Source of the DNA: Desulfobacteraceae bacterium RAAP-1
GTDB taxonomy: Bacteria; Desulfobacterota; Desulfobacteria; Desulfobacterales; Desulfatirhabdiaceae
Assembly (NCBI GenBank): GCA_001443525.1
Contig: LKPX01000034.1
Span: 1-36,165 of the forward strand
Length of the DNA stretch: 36,165 bases
Direction: 5' to 3'
This document shows, one piece after another, positions 24,144 to 31,378 of this stretch. A program made the translations under genes and the position numbers. The notes below the pieces were generated by a model. The model did no database searches. It was not told the DNA's origin and saw nothing but the letters and a program-made list of their open reading frames with translations. Each line of letters starts with the position of its first letter. Positions within the stretch are counted from its first letter, which is position 1.

Positions 24144-24231
24144 AAGAGGCATTCCGAGAGAAAGTATTAAAAAACAGCTGAGAAAATTAGCCTGAAAGAT
24201 GGTTTAAAAACATCTCAAAAGGAGTACAGAT

Positions 24232-24777
24232 ATGCAAGCAAGAGCGCCACTGATGATGGAACACCGCCTGATTGAAAAAATGCTCAACGTTATTCAAAAA
24301 AAAGTGGAAAGCGTTGAGAAAGCGCAGTCCATAGACCCATATTTTGTGGACACGGCGGTAGACTTTCTTCGGGTGTATGCGGATCGCACCCACCACGGAA
24401 AGGAAGAGGAAATCATGTTCCGGGCTCTTCGGGGAAAGCATCTTTCTGATGAAGATCGACAAATGATGGATGAACTGATTACAGATCACATTTTTTCCCG
24501 AAATAACACAAAGGTACTGGTCGAAGCCAACGATCGTTACAGGAAAGGGGATTCACAGGCGATCGGCCAAATAATCACCTGTCTGAAGACGATGGTGGAT
24601 TTCTATCCGAAGCATATCCAGAAGGAAGACGCATTGTTTTTCCCGGCTTCACGTAACTATTTTTCTGAAGAAGAAGATCAGGCAATGCTTGCCGAGTTCT
24701 GGGAGTTTGACAGAAGGTTGATTCATGAAAAATACAACGCTGTTTTAAAGGATTTTGAATCCCGCATAAGCCGGTAA
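24232..24777 (+). CDS. Hemerythrin (HHE) domain protein
   Basis: This cytoplasmic four-helix-bundle protein should bind a non-heme di-iron centre. Candidate ligands are His11 in MEHRLIE, His54/His55 with Glu58/Glu59 in THHGKEEE, His86 in ITDHIF, and His128 with Glu132 in KHIQKEDALFFP; this is the canonical HHE spacing. The 181-residue length fits single-domain members. AAAAGGAG precedes the ATG. Hemerythrin-like proteins sense or bind O2 or NO, and YtfE/RIC relatives repair iron-sulfur centres after NO damage, but the N-terminal ScdA-type domain of YtfE is missing here. Adjacency to norZ and a shared terminator suggest a joint NO-response operon. Confidence 0.88.
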   Translation: MQARAPLMMEHRLIEKMLNVIQKKVESVEKAQSIDPYFVDTAVDFLRVYADRTHHGKEEEIMFRALRGKHLSDEDRQMMDELITDHIFSRNNTKVLVEANDRYRKGDSQAIGQIITCLKTMVDFYPKHIQKEDALFFPASRNYFSEEEDQAMLAEFWEFDRRLIHEKYNAVLKDFESRISR

Positions 24778-24799
24778 AAGAAACCGCTCATCCAAAGGG

Positions 24800-24836
24800 A
24801 AAAGTGCCTTTATAAACATATGGAGGCACTTTTTTA
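24800..24836 (+). terminator. Intrinsic terminator of the norZ-hemerythrin unit
   Basis: AAAAGTGCCT (24800-24809) pairs with AGGCACTTTT (24824-24833), with a 14-nt loop and a run of T to 24835. It lies 23 nt after the hemerythrin stop and separates this unit from the cytochrome genes. Confidence 0.8.
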
Positions 24837-24910
24837 TCAATCCGTTCAAAGCCGGACAATGGCGCGACCGGCGTCATCTCTGTTCATGTCGGCTAATTTT
24901 TCGATTATTG

Positions 24911-24939
24911 TTGACATACCCAGCCGAATTTGCTTTTGA
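24911..24939 (+). promoter_or_regulatory. Candidate promoter for the cytochrome pair
   Basis: TTGACA (24911-24916), a 17-nt spacer and TTTGAT (24934-24939) form a sigma-70-like promoter about 95 nt before the tetraheme cytochrome start. A small hairpin TCGCC/GGCGA lies just downstream in the leader. Together with the terminator at 24800-24836 it implies separate transcription of the cytochrome genes. Confidence 0.45.
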
Positions 24940-25032
24940 TGAATCGTCGCCTAAAACGGCGATGACCGTGTAACATGCCTTGACCTCGTCAGAAATTGTA
25001 TGAAAATCTGCCTGCCGTCTGTGAGGACAATC

Positions 25033-25593
25033 ATGAAAACATACCAGAAGAGAGCGTTACTTGTCATTGTCGGAATCATCATCGCGTTTCCGCTGTTCAG
25101 CATCACATATTATACAATGGTTCGCACATCGACCCCGCAGTTTTGCGCTTCCTGCCACGAAATCCAACCAGCGGTCAGTACCTGGAGAACCTCATCTCAC
25201 GTCAACAACAGGCGGGGATTTGTCGCCGATTGTATGGACTGTCATCTTCCGGCTCCCCAGGATATGGCTAATTTTTTCTTTACCAAGACACTTCATGGCG
25301 TCAAGGATGTTGTCGCACATTTTGTTCAGAATGAGTACAACCGTTCTGAAAGCCGTGCGGCGGCGTATGCATCATTTAAAAACGAGCAGTGTCAGAAATG
25401 CCACCGCAACATCCTCTATATGCCCGACAAACGGGGCGCCATGCTGGCCCATCGGTCTGTAGTGTATGCAAGATCCGGATATGAGAAAAAATGCGTCGAT
25501 TGCCATCGGAATCTGGTTCATAACTTTGTCCAACAATATCAGTACCCTCAATCACGAGGGCCTTATCGCTGTGAAGGCATATATCGCTTTTAA
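25033..25593 (+). CDS. NapC/NrfH-family tetraheme cytochrome c, quinol dehydrogenase
   Basis: This membrane-anchored cytochrome should take electrons from menaquinol and pass them to a periplasmic reductase. I chose the ATG at 25033 because GAGG precedes it; an in-frame upstream start at 25000 would add 11 residues. One membrane helix spans residues about 7-29. Four CxxCH heme sites are at 38-42, 67-71, 120-124 and 154-158, the normal number for NrfH/NapC. The 186-residue length is between NrfH (about 160) and NapC (about 200). An extra Cys180 near the C-terminus is not part of a heme motif. It is followed after 123 nt by the octaheme cytochrome, its probable redox partner, as in NrfHA or the HaoC-Hao pair of Campylobacterota. 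Confidence 0.9.
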   Translation: MKTYQKRALLVIVGIIIAFPLFSITYYTMVRTSTPQFCASCHEIQPAVSTWRTSSHVNNRRGFVADCMDCHLPAPQDMANFFFTKTLHGVKDVVAHFVQNEYNRSESRAAAYASFKNEQCQKCHRNILYMPDKRGAMLAHRSVVYARSGYEKKCVDCHRNLVHNFVQQYQYPQSRGPYRCEGIYRF

Positions 25594-25716
25594 GATCATG
25601 GATTGGGGAAGGCTGAAAAAGGGAGGAAATGCTTTCTTGAAGGTCATTCTTGATCGATAATGCATCCAAAATATTTGTCTTGAAAGCTGTGAATAAATCA
25701 ATGAAAGGGGCGAGAA

Positions 25717-27117
25717 ATGAAACGAACGATGTTTTTGACTGTTCTGGTGTTGGCGTTGTGGGGAGATGCGTCGGTGTTTGATCGGGAAGCCGACGCCCAG
25801 AACGCTGTCAATTTTTCCAAAGACAAAGAGTTTCGAATCGAAAGGAGCATGCCCAAGGAAGCCGTTGCCTGTATCGAGTGTCACAAGCGGGAACAACCCG
25901 GTCTTTTTGCGGACTGGGCACACAGCCGTCATGCCGATGCCAATATTACCTGCTACGACTGCCATCGGGCAGAAGCGTCCGATCCGGGTGTCAGCCAGTC
26001 TCATTACAAACAGTATGAACGCTCCGATCAGAAATATGGAACCCGCGAATACAAGGTACCGATCTCAGCCTTGGTGACACCTAAGAACTGCTCTCGCTGT
26101 CATCCGGATGAAGCCAAACAATACAGTGTCAGTAAACATGCCAATACCCTCGAAATCATCTGGAAAATTGATCCCTGGTTGAATGAGGGTATGAACAGCC
26201 ACATCGAGCGACTGTCTGGCTGTTATCAATGTCACGGCACCATTGTCAAGATGAAGGCCGGAGAACTTGATGTTGCTGCCTGGCCAAATGTCGGTGTCGG
26301 TCGCGTTAATCTGGATGGCAGTAAGGGAAGTTGCACCAGTTGCCATACCCGCCACCGGTTTTCCGTAATGGAAGCCAGAAAACCTGAAGCTTGCGGGCAA
26401 TGTCATCTAGGACCGGATCATCCGCAGATGGAGATTTTTGCCGAATCCAAACACGGGGGAATTTATGCTGCCTACGGGAAAAATTATAACTGGAATGCCG
26501 CTCCAGGCACATGGACGCCGGGGGTTGACTTCAGGGGGCCGACCTGTGCATCTTGCCACATGTCGGGTGCCGGGACGGTGCTGACCAGCCATGATGTCAC
26601 GGAACGGCTGTCCTGGGAACTTCAGGCACCTCTGACGGTGCGGCCTCAGGATTTTAAGCCATTTCCCGCTAAAACCAACTGGAAGGTGGAACGGGAGAAA
26701 ATGAAAACAGTTTGTATGCAGTGCCATGGCAAAACCTGGGTTGACGATCATTACATCAAACTGGATCAGGTGGTTCAAGAGTATGCCGATGTGTATTATA
26801 CACCGGCGAAAAAACTGCTCGATGAACTGTATGACAAAGGTTTGCTGGATAAAACCCGGTATTTTGACGAGAACATGGAGTTTGAGTTTTATGAACTCTG
26901 GCACTATGAGGGGCGCAGAGCCCGCATGGGGACTGCCATGATGGCCCCGGACTACGCCTGGTGGCATGGATTTTATGAATGCAAGAAGCAATTTAGCCAC
27001 TTTGTTGAGGAAGGGCAGGACATGATCACACATAATCGCAAGGCATTGAGAATCATGGATTTTCCGGGGGCGACAGGCAGCAAGACAAAACCGGAAATAT
27101 TGTTTCCCCAAAAATAA
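25717..27117 (+). CDS. Octaheme cytochrome c, hydroxylamine oxidoreductase family
   Basis: This 466-residue secreted protein carries eight CxxCH sites starting at residues 52, 79, 125, 169, 206, 226, 277 and 333, the number and distribution of the octaheme hydroxylamine-oxidoreductase (HAO) family. An N-terminal signal peptide of about 27 residues is visible, and GAAAGGGG precedes the ATG. C-terminal family motifs are LWHYEGRRARMGTAMM and PDYAWWHGFYE. Family members either oxidise hydroxylamine or hydrazine (needing a tyrosine cross-linked to the active-site heme) or reduce nitrite and hydroxylamine to ammonium. The tyrosines in PDYAWWHGFYE need an alignment to decide. Pairing with a NapC-type quinol dehydrogenase favours reduction. 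Octaheme nitrite or tetrathionate reductases are alternatives. Confidence 0.87.
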   Translation: MKRTMFLTVLVLALWGDASVFDREADAQNAVNFSKDKEFRIERSMPKEAVACIECHKREQPGLFADWAHSRHADANITCYDCHRAEASDPGVSQSHYKQYERSDQKYGTREYKVPISALVTPKNCSRCHPDEAKQYSVSKHANTLEIIWKIDPWLNEGMNSHIERLSGCYQCHGTIVKMKAGELDVAAWPNVGVGRVNLDGSKGSCTSCHTRHRFSVMEARKPEACGQCHLGPDHPQMEIFAESKHGGIYAAYGKNYNWNAAPGTWTPGVDFRGPTCASCHMSGAGTVLTSHDVTERLSWELQAPLTVRPQDFKPFPAKTNWKVEREKMKTVCMQCHGKTWVDDHYIKLDQVVQEYADVYYTPAKKLLDELYDKGLLDKTRYFDENMEFEFYELWHYEGRRARMGTAMMAPDYAWWHGFYECKKQFSHFVEEGQDMITHNRKALRIMDFPGATGSKTKPEILFPQK

Positions 27118-27127
27118 TGACCGCAGC

Positions 27128-27178
27128 GGTTTTCGGGAAACGATGTAATCTTTGGATGTGCTTCGCTTCCCGAAAACC
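27128..27178. repeat. Long-loop inverted repeat after the octaheme gene
   Basis: GGTTTTCGGGAA (27128-27139) and TTCCCGAAAACC (27167-27178) are perfect 12-bp inverted arms separated by 27 bases. It starts 10 nt after the octaheme cytochrome stop. No T-tract follows, so it is not an ordinary terminator; it may stabilise the mRNA 3' end or be the residue of a mobile element. Confidence 0.6.
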
Positions 27179-27195
27179 CCGGCTGAACGATACCG

Positions 27196-27429
27196 TTAAG
27201 GTAATCTGTCAATCGCTTTCATGGATTTTTGTGGTATTTGAACCGGCTTTGGGCGTCTTGTTTCGAATGGGCATAGCGAGGTTGCACAATTCCGGAAGGG
27301 CTGAAGGACTTGGGCAATTCTGGCGATGTGATCGTAATGACCATGGCTCAATATGAGAAAATCGATTTTGGCCAAGTCAATGCCAGCAACCCGTGCGTTT
27401 GAATTCTTGCTGCTCAATTCAATATAGCA
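27196..27429 (-). pseudogene. Fragment of a metallo-beta-lactamase-fold hydrolase
   Basis: About 75 codons on the minus strand encode NARVAGIDLAKIDFLILSHG followed by HYDH, the metal-binding HxHxDH motif of the metallo-beta-lactamase fold with its usual preceding strand. The context of a GIDLSKID-type lead-in is typical of the methyl-pterin-phosphate-synthase-like branch. The reading frame stops at 27430-27432 upstream and 27196 downstream, while intact members have 200-300 residues, so both ends are missing. The 5' break lies next to the repeat remnant at 27439-27493. It cannot encode a working enzyme. Confidence 0.65.
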
Positions 27430-27438
27430 CTAAAAACG

Positions 27439-27493
27439 TCTGCGAAATTTTTACAACGCCGTCCGAAAATTGGACATTTTACGAACGCATCAA
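27439..27493 (-). repeat. Remnant of the MITE-like repeat
   Basis: Compared with copy A at 2190-2244, this stretch keeps the order TGCGAA, TTTTTAC-AACGCCGTC, a short spacer, TTTTACGAACGCATCAA, with many substitutions. Only the double-ended extension remains; the other 100 bp of the core is absent. It ends 13 nt from the sppA stop codon. Confidence 0.65.
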
Positions 27494-27505
27494 TTTTGAA
27501 AAAAA

Positions 27506-28423
27506 TCAGTTTCCTCCGAGTGGGATTCCCCCTAAAACATATCCGGCAAACAGCCGGTGGGCGGACAACTGGCCTATAATGTCATGAAGTGAAGATTCGA
27601 GAAGCTTTTTCAGGAAGGAAAATTTTTTGTCCCGTGCATATACTGTTTTGATTTTACCGTGAATGCCTCCCAGTTGCCCCGCCCATTCAATAGCGTCTTC
27701 CAGATTTCCCAGCCGATCTACCAGCCCCAGTTGCATGGCATTTTCACCGGTTAATATCCGGCCATCTGCAATAGCGGCTACTTTATCGTATTCAAGGTGT
27801 CTGCCTTTGGCAACGGCGGTAATGAACTGGCGGTGTACTTGATCGGAAAAATTTTGTAAAAGATTCTTTTCAGAGGCTGTCATCGGGCGGACCGGTGAAC
27901 CAACATCCTTGTATTCTCCGCTTTTGATGACAACCGGCGTGACTCCGATCTTTTGCAGCAGATCATGAATATCTGTAAAGCCCATAATGACGCCGATGCT
28001 GCCGGTGATGGTTCCGGGGTCGGCCATGACATCGCTGGCGGCCGCGGCAATATAATAACCACCGGAAGCCGCCACACTGCCGAGTGATGCTACCACTTTT
28101 TTTATCGGTATCGTTTTTTGAATCTCCCGATTGATTTCCTGAGAAGGCCCGACAGCGCCGCCAGGTGAATTTATTCGCAGTACGATAGCCTTGATGGAGG
28201 CATTTTCGCGGTAATGTCGAATATCCCGGATAATTTCCCGAGACTCACCAATATATCCTTTGATATCAATAACGCCGATTTTTTCGCCGAAATCTGAAAT
28301 TTCAGTTCGCGTGGAAGACTTGATACCTGTCAGTATGATCAGCGAAATGACAATGGATGATATTGCTATGATGGAAAAGGATATCAGAATAAAAAAAAGA
28401 AAAGGATGTCTGCGGGAAAACAT
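27506..28423 (-). CDS. sppA: Signal peptide peptidase SppA, peptidase family S49
   Basis: This membrane-anchored serine protease cuts leftover signal peptides. It has a cytoplasmic RRH start, one membrane helix at residues about 9-33, and an S49 domain from IGVIDIKGYIG. The oxyanion and substrate strand RINSPGGAVG is at 84-92, the nucleophile Ser120 is in SVAASGGYYIAAAA, and the general-base Lys172 is in KSGEYKDVGS. At 305 residues it is the short, single-domain form (as in Bacillus) rather than the duplicated E. coli protein. The ATG at 28423 lacks a strong ribosome binding site. It follows rpsA on the minus strand across a hairpin; that order is common in this phylum. Confidence 0.92.
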   Translation of the reverse strand: MFSRRHPFLFFILISFSIIAISSIVISLIILTGIKSSTRTEISDFGEKIGVIDIKGYIGESREIIRDIRHYRENASIKAIVLRINSPGGAVGPSQEINREIQKTIPIKKVVASLGSVAASGGYYIAAAASDVMADPGTITGSIGVIMGFTDIHDLLQKIGVTPVVIKSGEYKDVGSPVRPMTASEKNLLQNFSDQVHRQFITAVAKGRHLEYDKVAAIADGRILTGENAMQLGLVDRLGNLEDAIEWAGQLGGIHGKIKTVYARDKKFSFLKKLLESSLHDIIGQLSAHRLFAGYVLGGIPLGGN

Positions 28424-28520
28424 GATGATGCATCTCTCAAAACGTTGTTCCTGTTCTCCGAAACATAGCGGAGATGGTGACGGAGAAAGGGAAGTGATTC
28501 GTTTGACTGGATCATGAAAC

Positions 28521-28557
28521 GCAGCGTTCGGCTTAAAAAATCTCAGCCGAACGCTGC
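28521..28557 (-). terminator. Hairpin between rpsA and sppA
   Basis: GCAGCGTTCGGCT (28521-28533) and AGCCGAACGCTGC (28545-28557) make a perfect 13-bp stem with an 11-nt A/T-rich loop, beginning 15 nt after the rpsA stop. The tail in the minus direction (GTTTCAT) is only weakly T-rich, so the element may attenuate rather than fully stop transcription toward sppA. Confidence 0.6.
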
Positions 28558-28572
28558 ATTCAGGGGGAAAAC

Positions 28573-30366
28573 TTATTCCTGGCCGGTTTCGGTATTCAGT
28601 TTTTCTTGAAGATTCTCTTTCAGAAGCTCTCCAAAAGTGGATGGCGCAGGTTTCATGCTGTTGACATATTCCGTCAGCAGTGCCTGTTCATCTTCGACTT
28701 CAAGCCGTTTGATGGAAAGTCCGATCCGTCTTTCATCGCTGTTGATATTCATGACGCGTGCGGTGATAACATCGCTGACATTGAATTTGCCGACGGGTGT
28801 CTTGATTTTTTCTTTGCTGATTTCAGAAACATGCACCAGACCTTCAATACCTTCCTCAAGTTCGACAAAAACACCAAAGTCTGTCAGGTTGGTAACAGTT
28901 CCGGTAATAATCTTGCCGACTTCATACCGCTGGGCTACCGTTTTCCAGGGATCCGGATGCAACTGCTTGATGCCCAGGGAGAATCTTTCATTGTCTTTTT
29001 CGATATCCAACACAATCGCCTGAATGATATCTCCCTTTTTGTAAATTTCTGAAGGATGCTTGATCCGTTTGGTCCAGGAGATGTCTGAAATATGCACCAG
29101 ACCGTCAATGCCCTCATCGATGCCGATAAAGATACCGAAATCCGTAATGTTCTTGATTTTGCCTTCAATGGTCGTACCTACGGGGTATTTTTCACTGATG
29201 ACATCCCACGGATTGGGGGCGATCTGTTTCATGCCCAGTGAAATACGACGATTCTCGGGTTTGATGTCCAGAACCACGGCCTCGACAATGTCCCCTATGG
29301 ATACAATTTTAGAGGGATGGCGCACTTTTCGGGTCCACGACATTTCGGAAACATGAATCAGCCCTTCGATGCCTTCCTCAAGTTCCACAAAAGCGCCATA
29401 GTCAGTCAGGCTGACCACTTTCCCGGAAATTCTGGAACCAATGGGATATTTTTCAACGGCCGATATCCATGGATCCTGGGTAAGCTGTTTCATACCCAGA
29501 GAGACCCGTTCTTTTTCGACATCCAAATTCAGAACCTTGACGGTAATTTCATCACCGACCTTGAACAGTTCCGATGGATGTTTAACCCTGCCCCAAGAAA
29601 TATCGGTGATATGGAGCAGCCCATCAACACCGCCAAGGTCAACAAACACGCCATATTCAGTAAGATTTTTGACAACGCCGTTCAGTATTTTGCCTTCGTG
29701 AATGGTGTTGAGCGTGGCGGTGCGTTTGGTTTCCCGTTCCTGCTCCAAGAGCGCGCGTCTGGACAAAACGATATTACTGCGTTTGCGGTTGTATTTCAGC
29801 ACCTTGAAATTGAAGGTTTTGCCTACCATTTCATCCAGATTTCGGATGGGACGCAAATCCGCTTGCGATCCCGGCAAAAATGCTTGAACACCAACATCTA
29901 CCGAAAAACCGCCTTTTACCCGGGCGAGAATCACTCCCTGAATAATCTCGTCGTTATCATGGGCTTTTTTGATGTCATCCCATACTTTGACTTTGGCGGC
30001 TTTTTCTTTGGAGAGAATAACGACTTCATTTTCGTCATCCCACCATTCGACCATGACCTCCACCATGTCGCCGGGCTTGGCGTTAATAACGCCGTTTTCA
30101 TCACGAAACTCATGAATTCGGATCTGTCCTTCGGATTTATATCCGATGTCCACTAGCACATGATCTTTATCTACTGAAATGATGCGACCTGTGACGACCT
30201 CTCCTTCAGCGAAACGTTTGAAGCTTTCTTCATACATTTCCATCAGGTTGTCATCCATAGTTTCGGATTCCTCCTGAATATCTTCAGGCGCTTCTACCTG
30301 ACTGGCAGAAATATCCACAGGTGTTTGTTGAGTTGGTTCTGAGTTGATTTGTGTGTCATTTTCCAT
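28573..30366 (-). CDS. rpsA: 30S ribosomal protein S1
   Basis: S1 binds mRNA on the small subunit and helps initiation on structured or weakly led messages. After an acidic, Gln/Glu-rich lead of about 45 residues, six S1 RNA-binding repeats follow, each with the G-x-V-x-x-hydrophobic strand and FVDLG/FVELEEG core: starting near residues 53 (GEVVTGRIISV), 140 (NDEIIQGVILARV), 225 (GKILNGVVKNLTEYGVFV), 310 (GSRISGKVVSLTDYGAFV), 397 (GTTIEGKIKNITDFGIFI) and 484 (GKIITGTVTNLTDFGVFV). The 597-residue length with six domains is the Gram-negative form; the N-terminal lead is longer than in E. coli (557 in total). The ATG at 30366 is preceded by AGGGGG at a rather long spacing. It has its own candidate promoter at 30437-30465. 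Confidence 0.95.
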   Translation of the reverse strand: MENDTQINSEPTQQTPVDISASQVEAPEDIQEESETMDDNLMEMYEESFKRFAEGEVVTGRIISVDKDHVLVDIGYKSEGQIRIHEFRDENGVINAKPGDMVEVMVEWWDDENEVVILSKEKAAKVKVWDDIKKAHDNDEIIQGVILARVKGGFSVDVGVQAFLPGSQADLRPIRNLDEMVGKTFNFKVLKYNRKRSNIVLSRRALLEQERETKRTATLNTIHEGKILNGVVKNLTEYGVFVDLGGVDGLLHITDISWGRVKHPSELFKVGDEITVKVLNLDVEKERVSLGMKQLTQDPWISAVEKYPIGSRISGKVVSLTDYGAFVELEEGIEGLIHVSEMSWTRKVRHPSKIVSIGDIVEAVVLDIKPENRRISLGMKQIAPNPWDVISEKYPVGTTIEGKIKNITDFGIFIGIDEGIDGLVHISDISWTKRIKHPSEIYKKGDIIQAIVLDIEKDNERFSLGIKQLHPDPWKTVAQRYEVGKIITGTVTNLTDFGVFVELEEGIEGLVHVSEISKEKIKTPVGKFNVSDVITARVMNINSDERRIGLSIKRLEVEDEQALLTEYVNSMKPAPSTFGELLKENLQEKLNTETGQE

Positions 30367-30436
30367 GAAAGTTTACTATCCCCCTTAGCCGTATTTTACT
30401 TTCTGAGCAATATACTATTGCCAGTATAACTTATGT

Positions 30437-30465
30437 ATAATATCAAAAAAAAAACAAAAAAACAA
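30437..30465 (-). promoter_or_regulatory. Candidate rpsA promoter
   Basis: On the minus strand TTGTTT (30465-30460), a 17-nt T-rich spacer and TATTAT (30442-30437, five of six consensus matches) form a sigma-70-like promoter about 70 nt before rpsA. The poly-T spacer could bend the DNA, as at strong ribosomal promoters. It lies between rpsA and the repeat after cmk, so rpsA need not depend on read-through. Confidence 0.45.
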
Positions 30466-30524
30466 TGGTTATGTTTTTATGAAAGCAATCGAGGGATCAG
30501 AACAAATACATCGACATCGATGTT

Positions 30525-30648
30525 GACGGCTTCATAAAAAGTTCGAAGGCAAGGCGCGCAAATCCTGAGGAATGAAGCGTACTTGTGGTACGCTGCAATG
30601 ACGAAGGATGCGGCGCAACGCAGCATGCGGACTTTTTACGAAGCCGTC
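30525..30648 (+). repeat. MITE-like palindromic repeat, copy C
   Basis: This 124-bp copy is almost identical to copy B: ends GACGGCTTCATAAAAAGT and ACTTTTTACGAAGCCGTC, central GCGTAC-TTGTG-GTACGC arms, and AAGGCGCGCAAATCC left of the centre. Two mismatches separate its terminal arms over about 21 bases. ATGT occurs directly outside both ends if the element is taken as TGACGGC to GCCGTCA (30525 and 30648 extended by one base), a possible 4-bp target duplication. Its right end overlaps the cmk stop codon. Confidence 0.9.
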
Positions 30649-31378
30649 AATGTTGATGTGTCTTCTTGGCGCCCGTACTGCCGAATCTGGAAACAATAGT
30701 TGTCGTCATGTGATTAATGACAGCCGGGATACCCATGCCGGATGCATCGATGATGATTGCATCGGGCGCCGGGATTAACGGGGCAATGGCGCGCTGACGG
30801 TCGTTACGGTCTCGTTCCAGCATATCTTTAGAAACGTCATCAAGGGTGATGCTGGAAGTGCACAATGTTAACTCCCTGTAGCGCCTCAACGCACGTATTT
30901 CCGGATTCGCATCCAGAAAAAACTTGATATCTGCATCTGGAAATACGATGGTGCCCATATCCCGGCCCTCACAAACCAGCGATTTATCCTGCCCGATTTT
31001 CCGTTGTACGTCTATAAGAAAATTACGGACAGCCGGTTTGGCGGAGACTGCAGAGGCCATCATGGAAATTTCGGGAGTTCTCAGATGATCGGTAATGTCC
31101 TGATCGTTCCACACCAGACGAAAGCCTTTGGTGGCAGGTGACAGCGTCAACCGGGATTTTTTCAGAAAGATATCCACAGCCATATCGTCATCCGTGTAAA
31201 TCCGGGATTGCATGATGCCAAAGGCTACCGCCCGATACAAAGCGCCGGTGTCGAGATACCGGTAGTCAAGCTGTTCCGCCAGAAGCTTGCTCACCGTTGT
31301 TTTACCGGCGCCTGCAGGTCCGTCGATGGTAACGAGAATCGCTTTTTTCAGCTGAAGCGTTGAGGATACCGACATCAT
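30647..31378 (-). CDS. cmk: Cytidylate kinase
   Basis: This enzyme phosphorylates CMP and dCMP with ATP in pyrimidine nucleotide metabolism. The P-loop GPAGAGKTT is at residues 20-28, followed by LDTGALYRAVAF, the CMP-binding insert (about 70-130), and the EGRDMGTIVFPDADIKFFLDA motif with the lid Arg-rich segment RYRELTLC after it. The 243-residue length is a little above the usual 220-230. The ATG at 31378 directly abuts the hisC stop (an ATG at 31375 is the alternative). The C-terminal GSTGAKKTHQH is not conserved in the family as far as I can tell. The TGA stop codon is made from the first bases of repeat copy C. Confidence 0.93.
   Translation of the reverse strand: MMSVSSTLQLKKAILVTIDGPAGAGKTTVSKLLAEQLDYRYLDTGALYRAVAFGIMQSRIYTDDDMAVDIFLKKSRLTLSPATKGFRLVWNDQDITDHLRTPEISMMASAVSAKPAVRNFLIDVQRKIGQDKSLVCEGRDMGTIVFPDADIKFFLDANPEIRALRRYRELTLCTSSITLDDVSKDMLERDRNDRQRAIAPLIPAPDAIIIDASGMGIPAVINHMTTTIVSRFGSTGAKKTHQH

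Noticed and set aside
24232-24777. Hemerythrin gene as YtfE/RIC iron-sulfur repair protein
   Set aside because: The N-terminal ScdA-type domain with its cysteines is absent; only the general HHE bundle is supported.
29317-30156. Plus-strand frame of 279 codons opposite rpsA
   Set aside because: It mirrors the repeated S1 domains and shows no independent protein family.
2090-30648. The 124-bp repeats as a CRISPR array
   Set aside because: The copies are kilobases apart with genes between them, vary in orientation and have no regular spacers. No cas gene is present.
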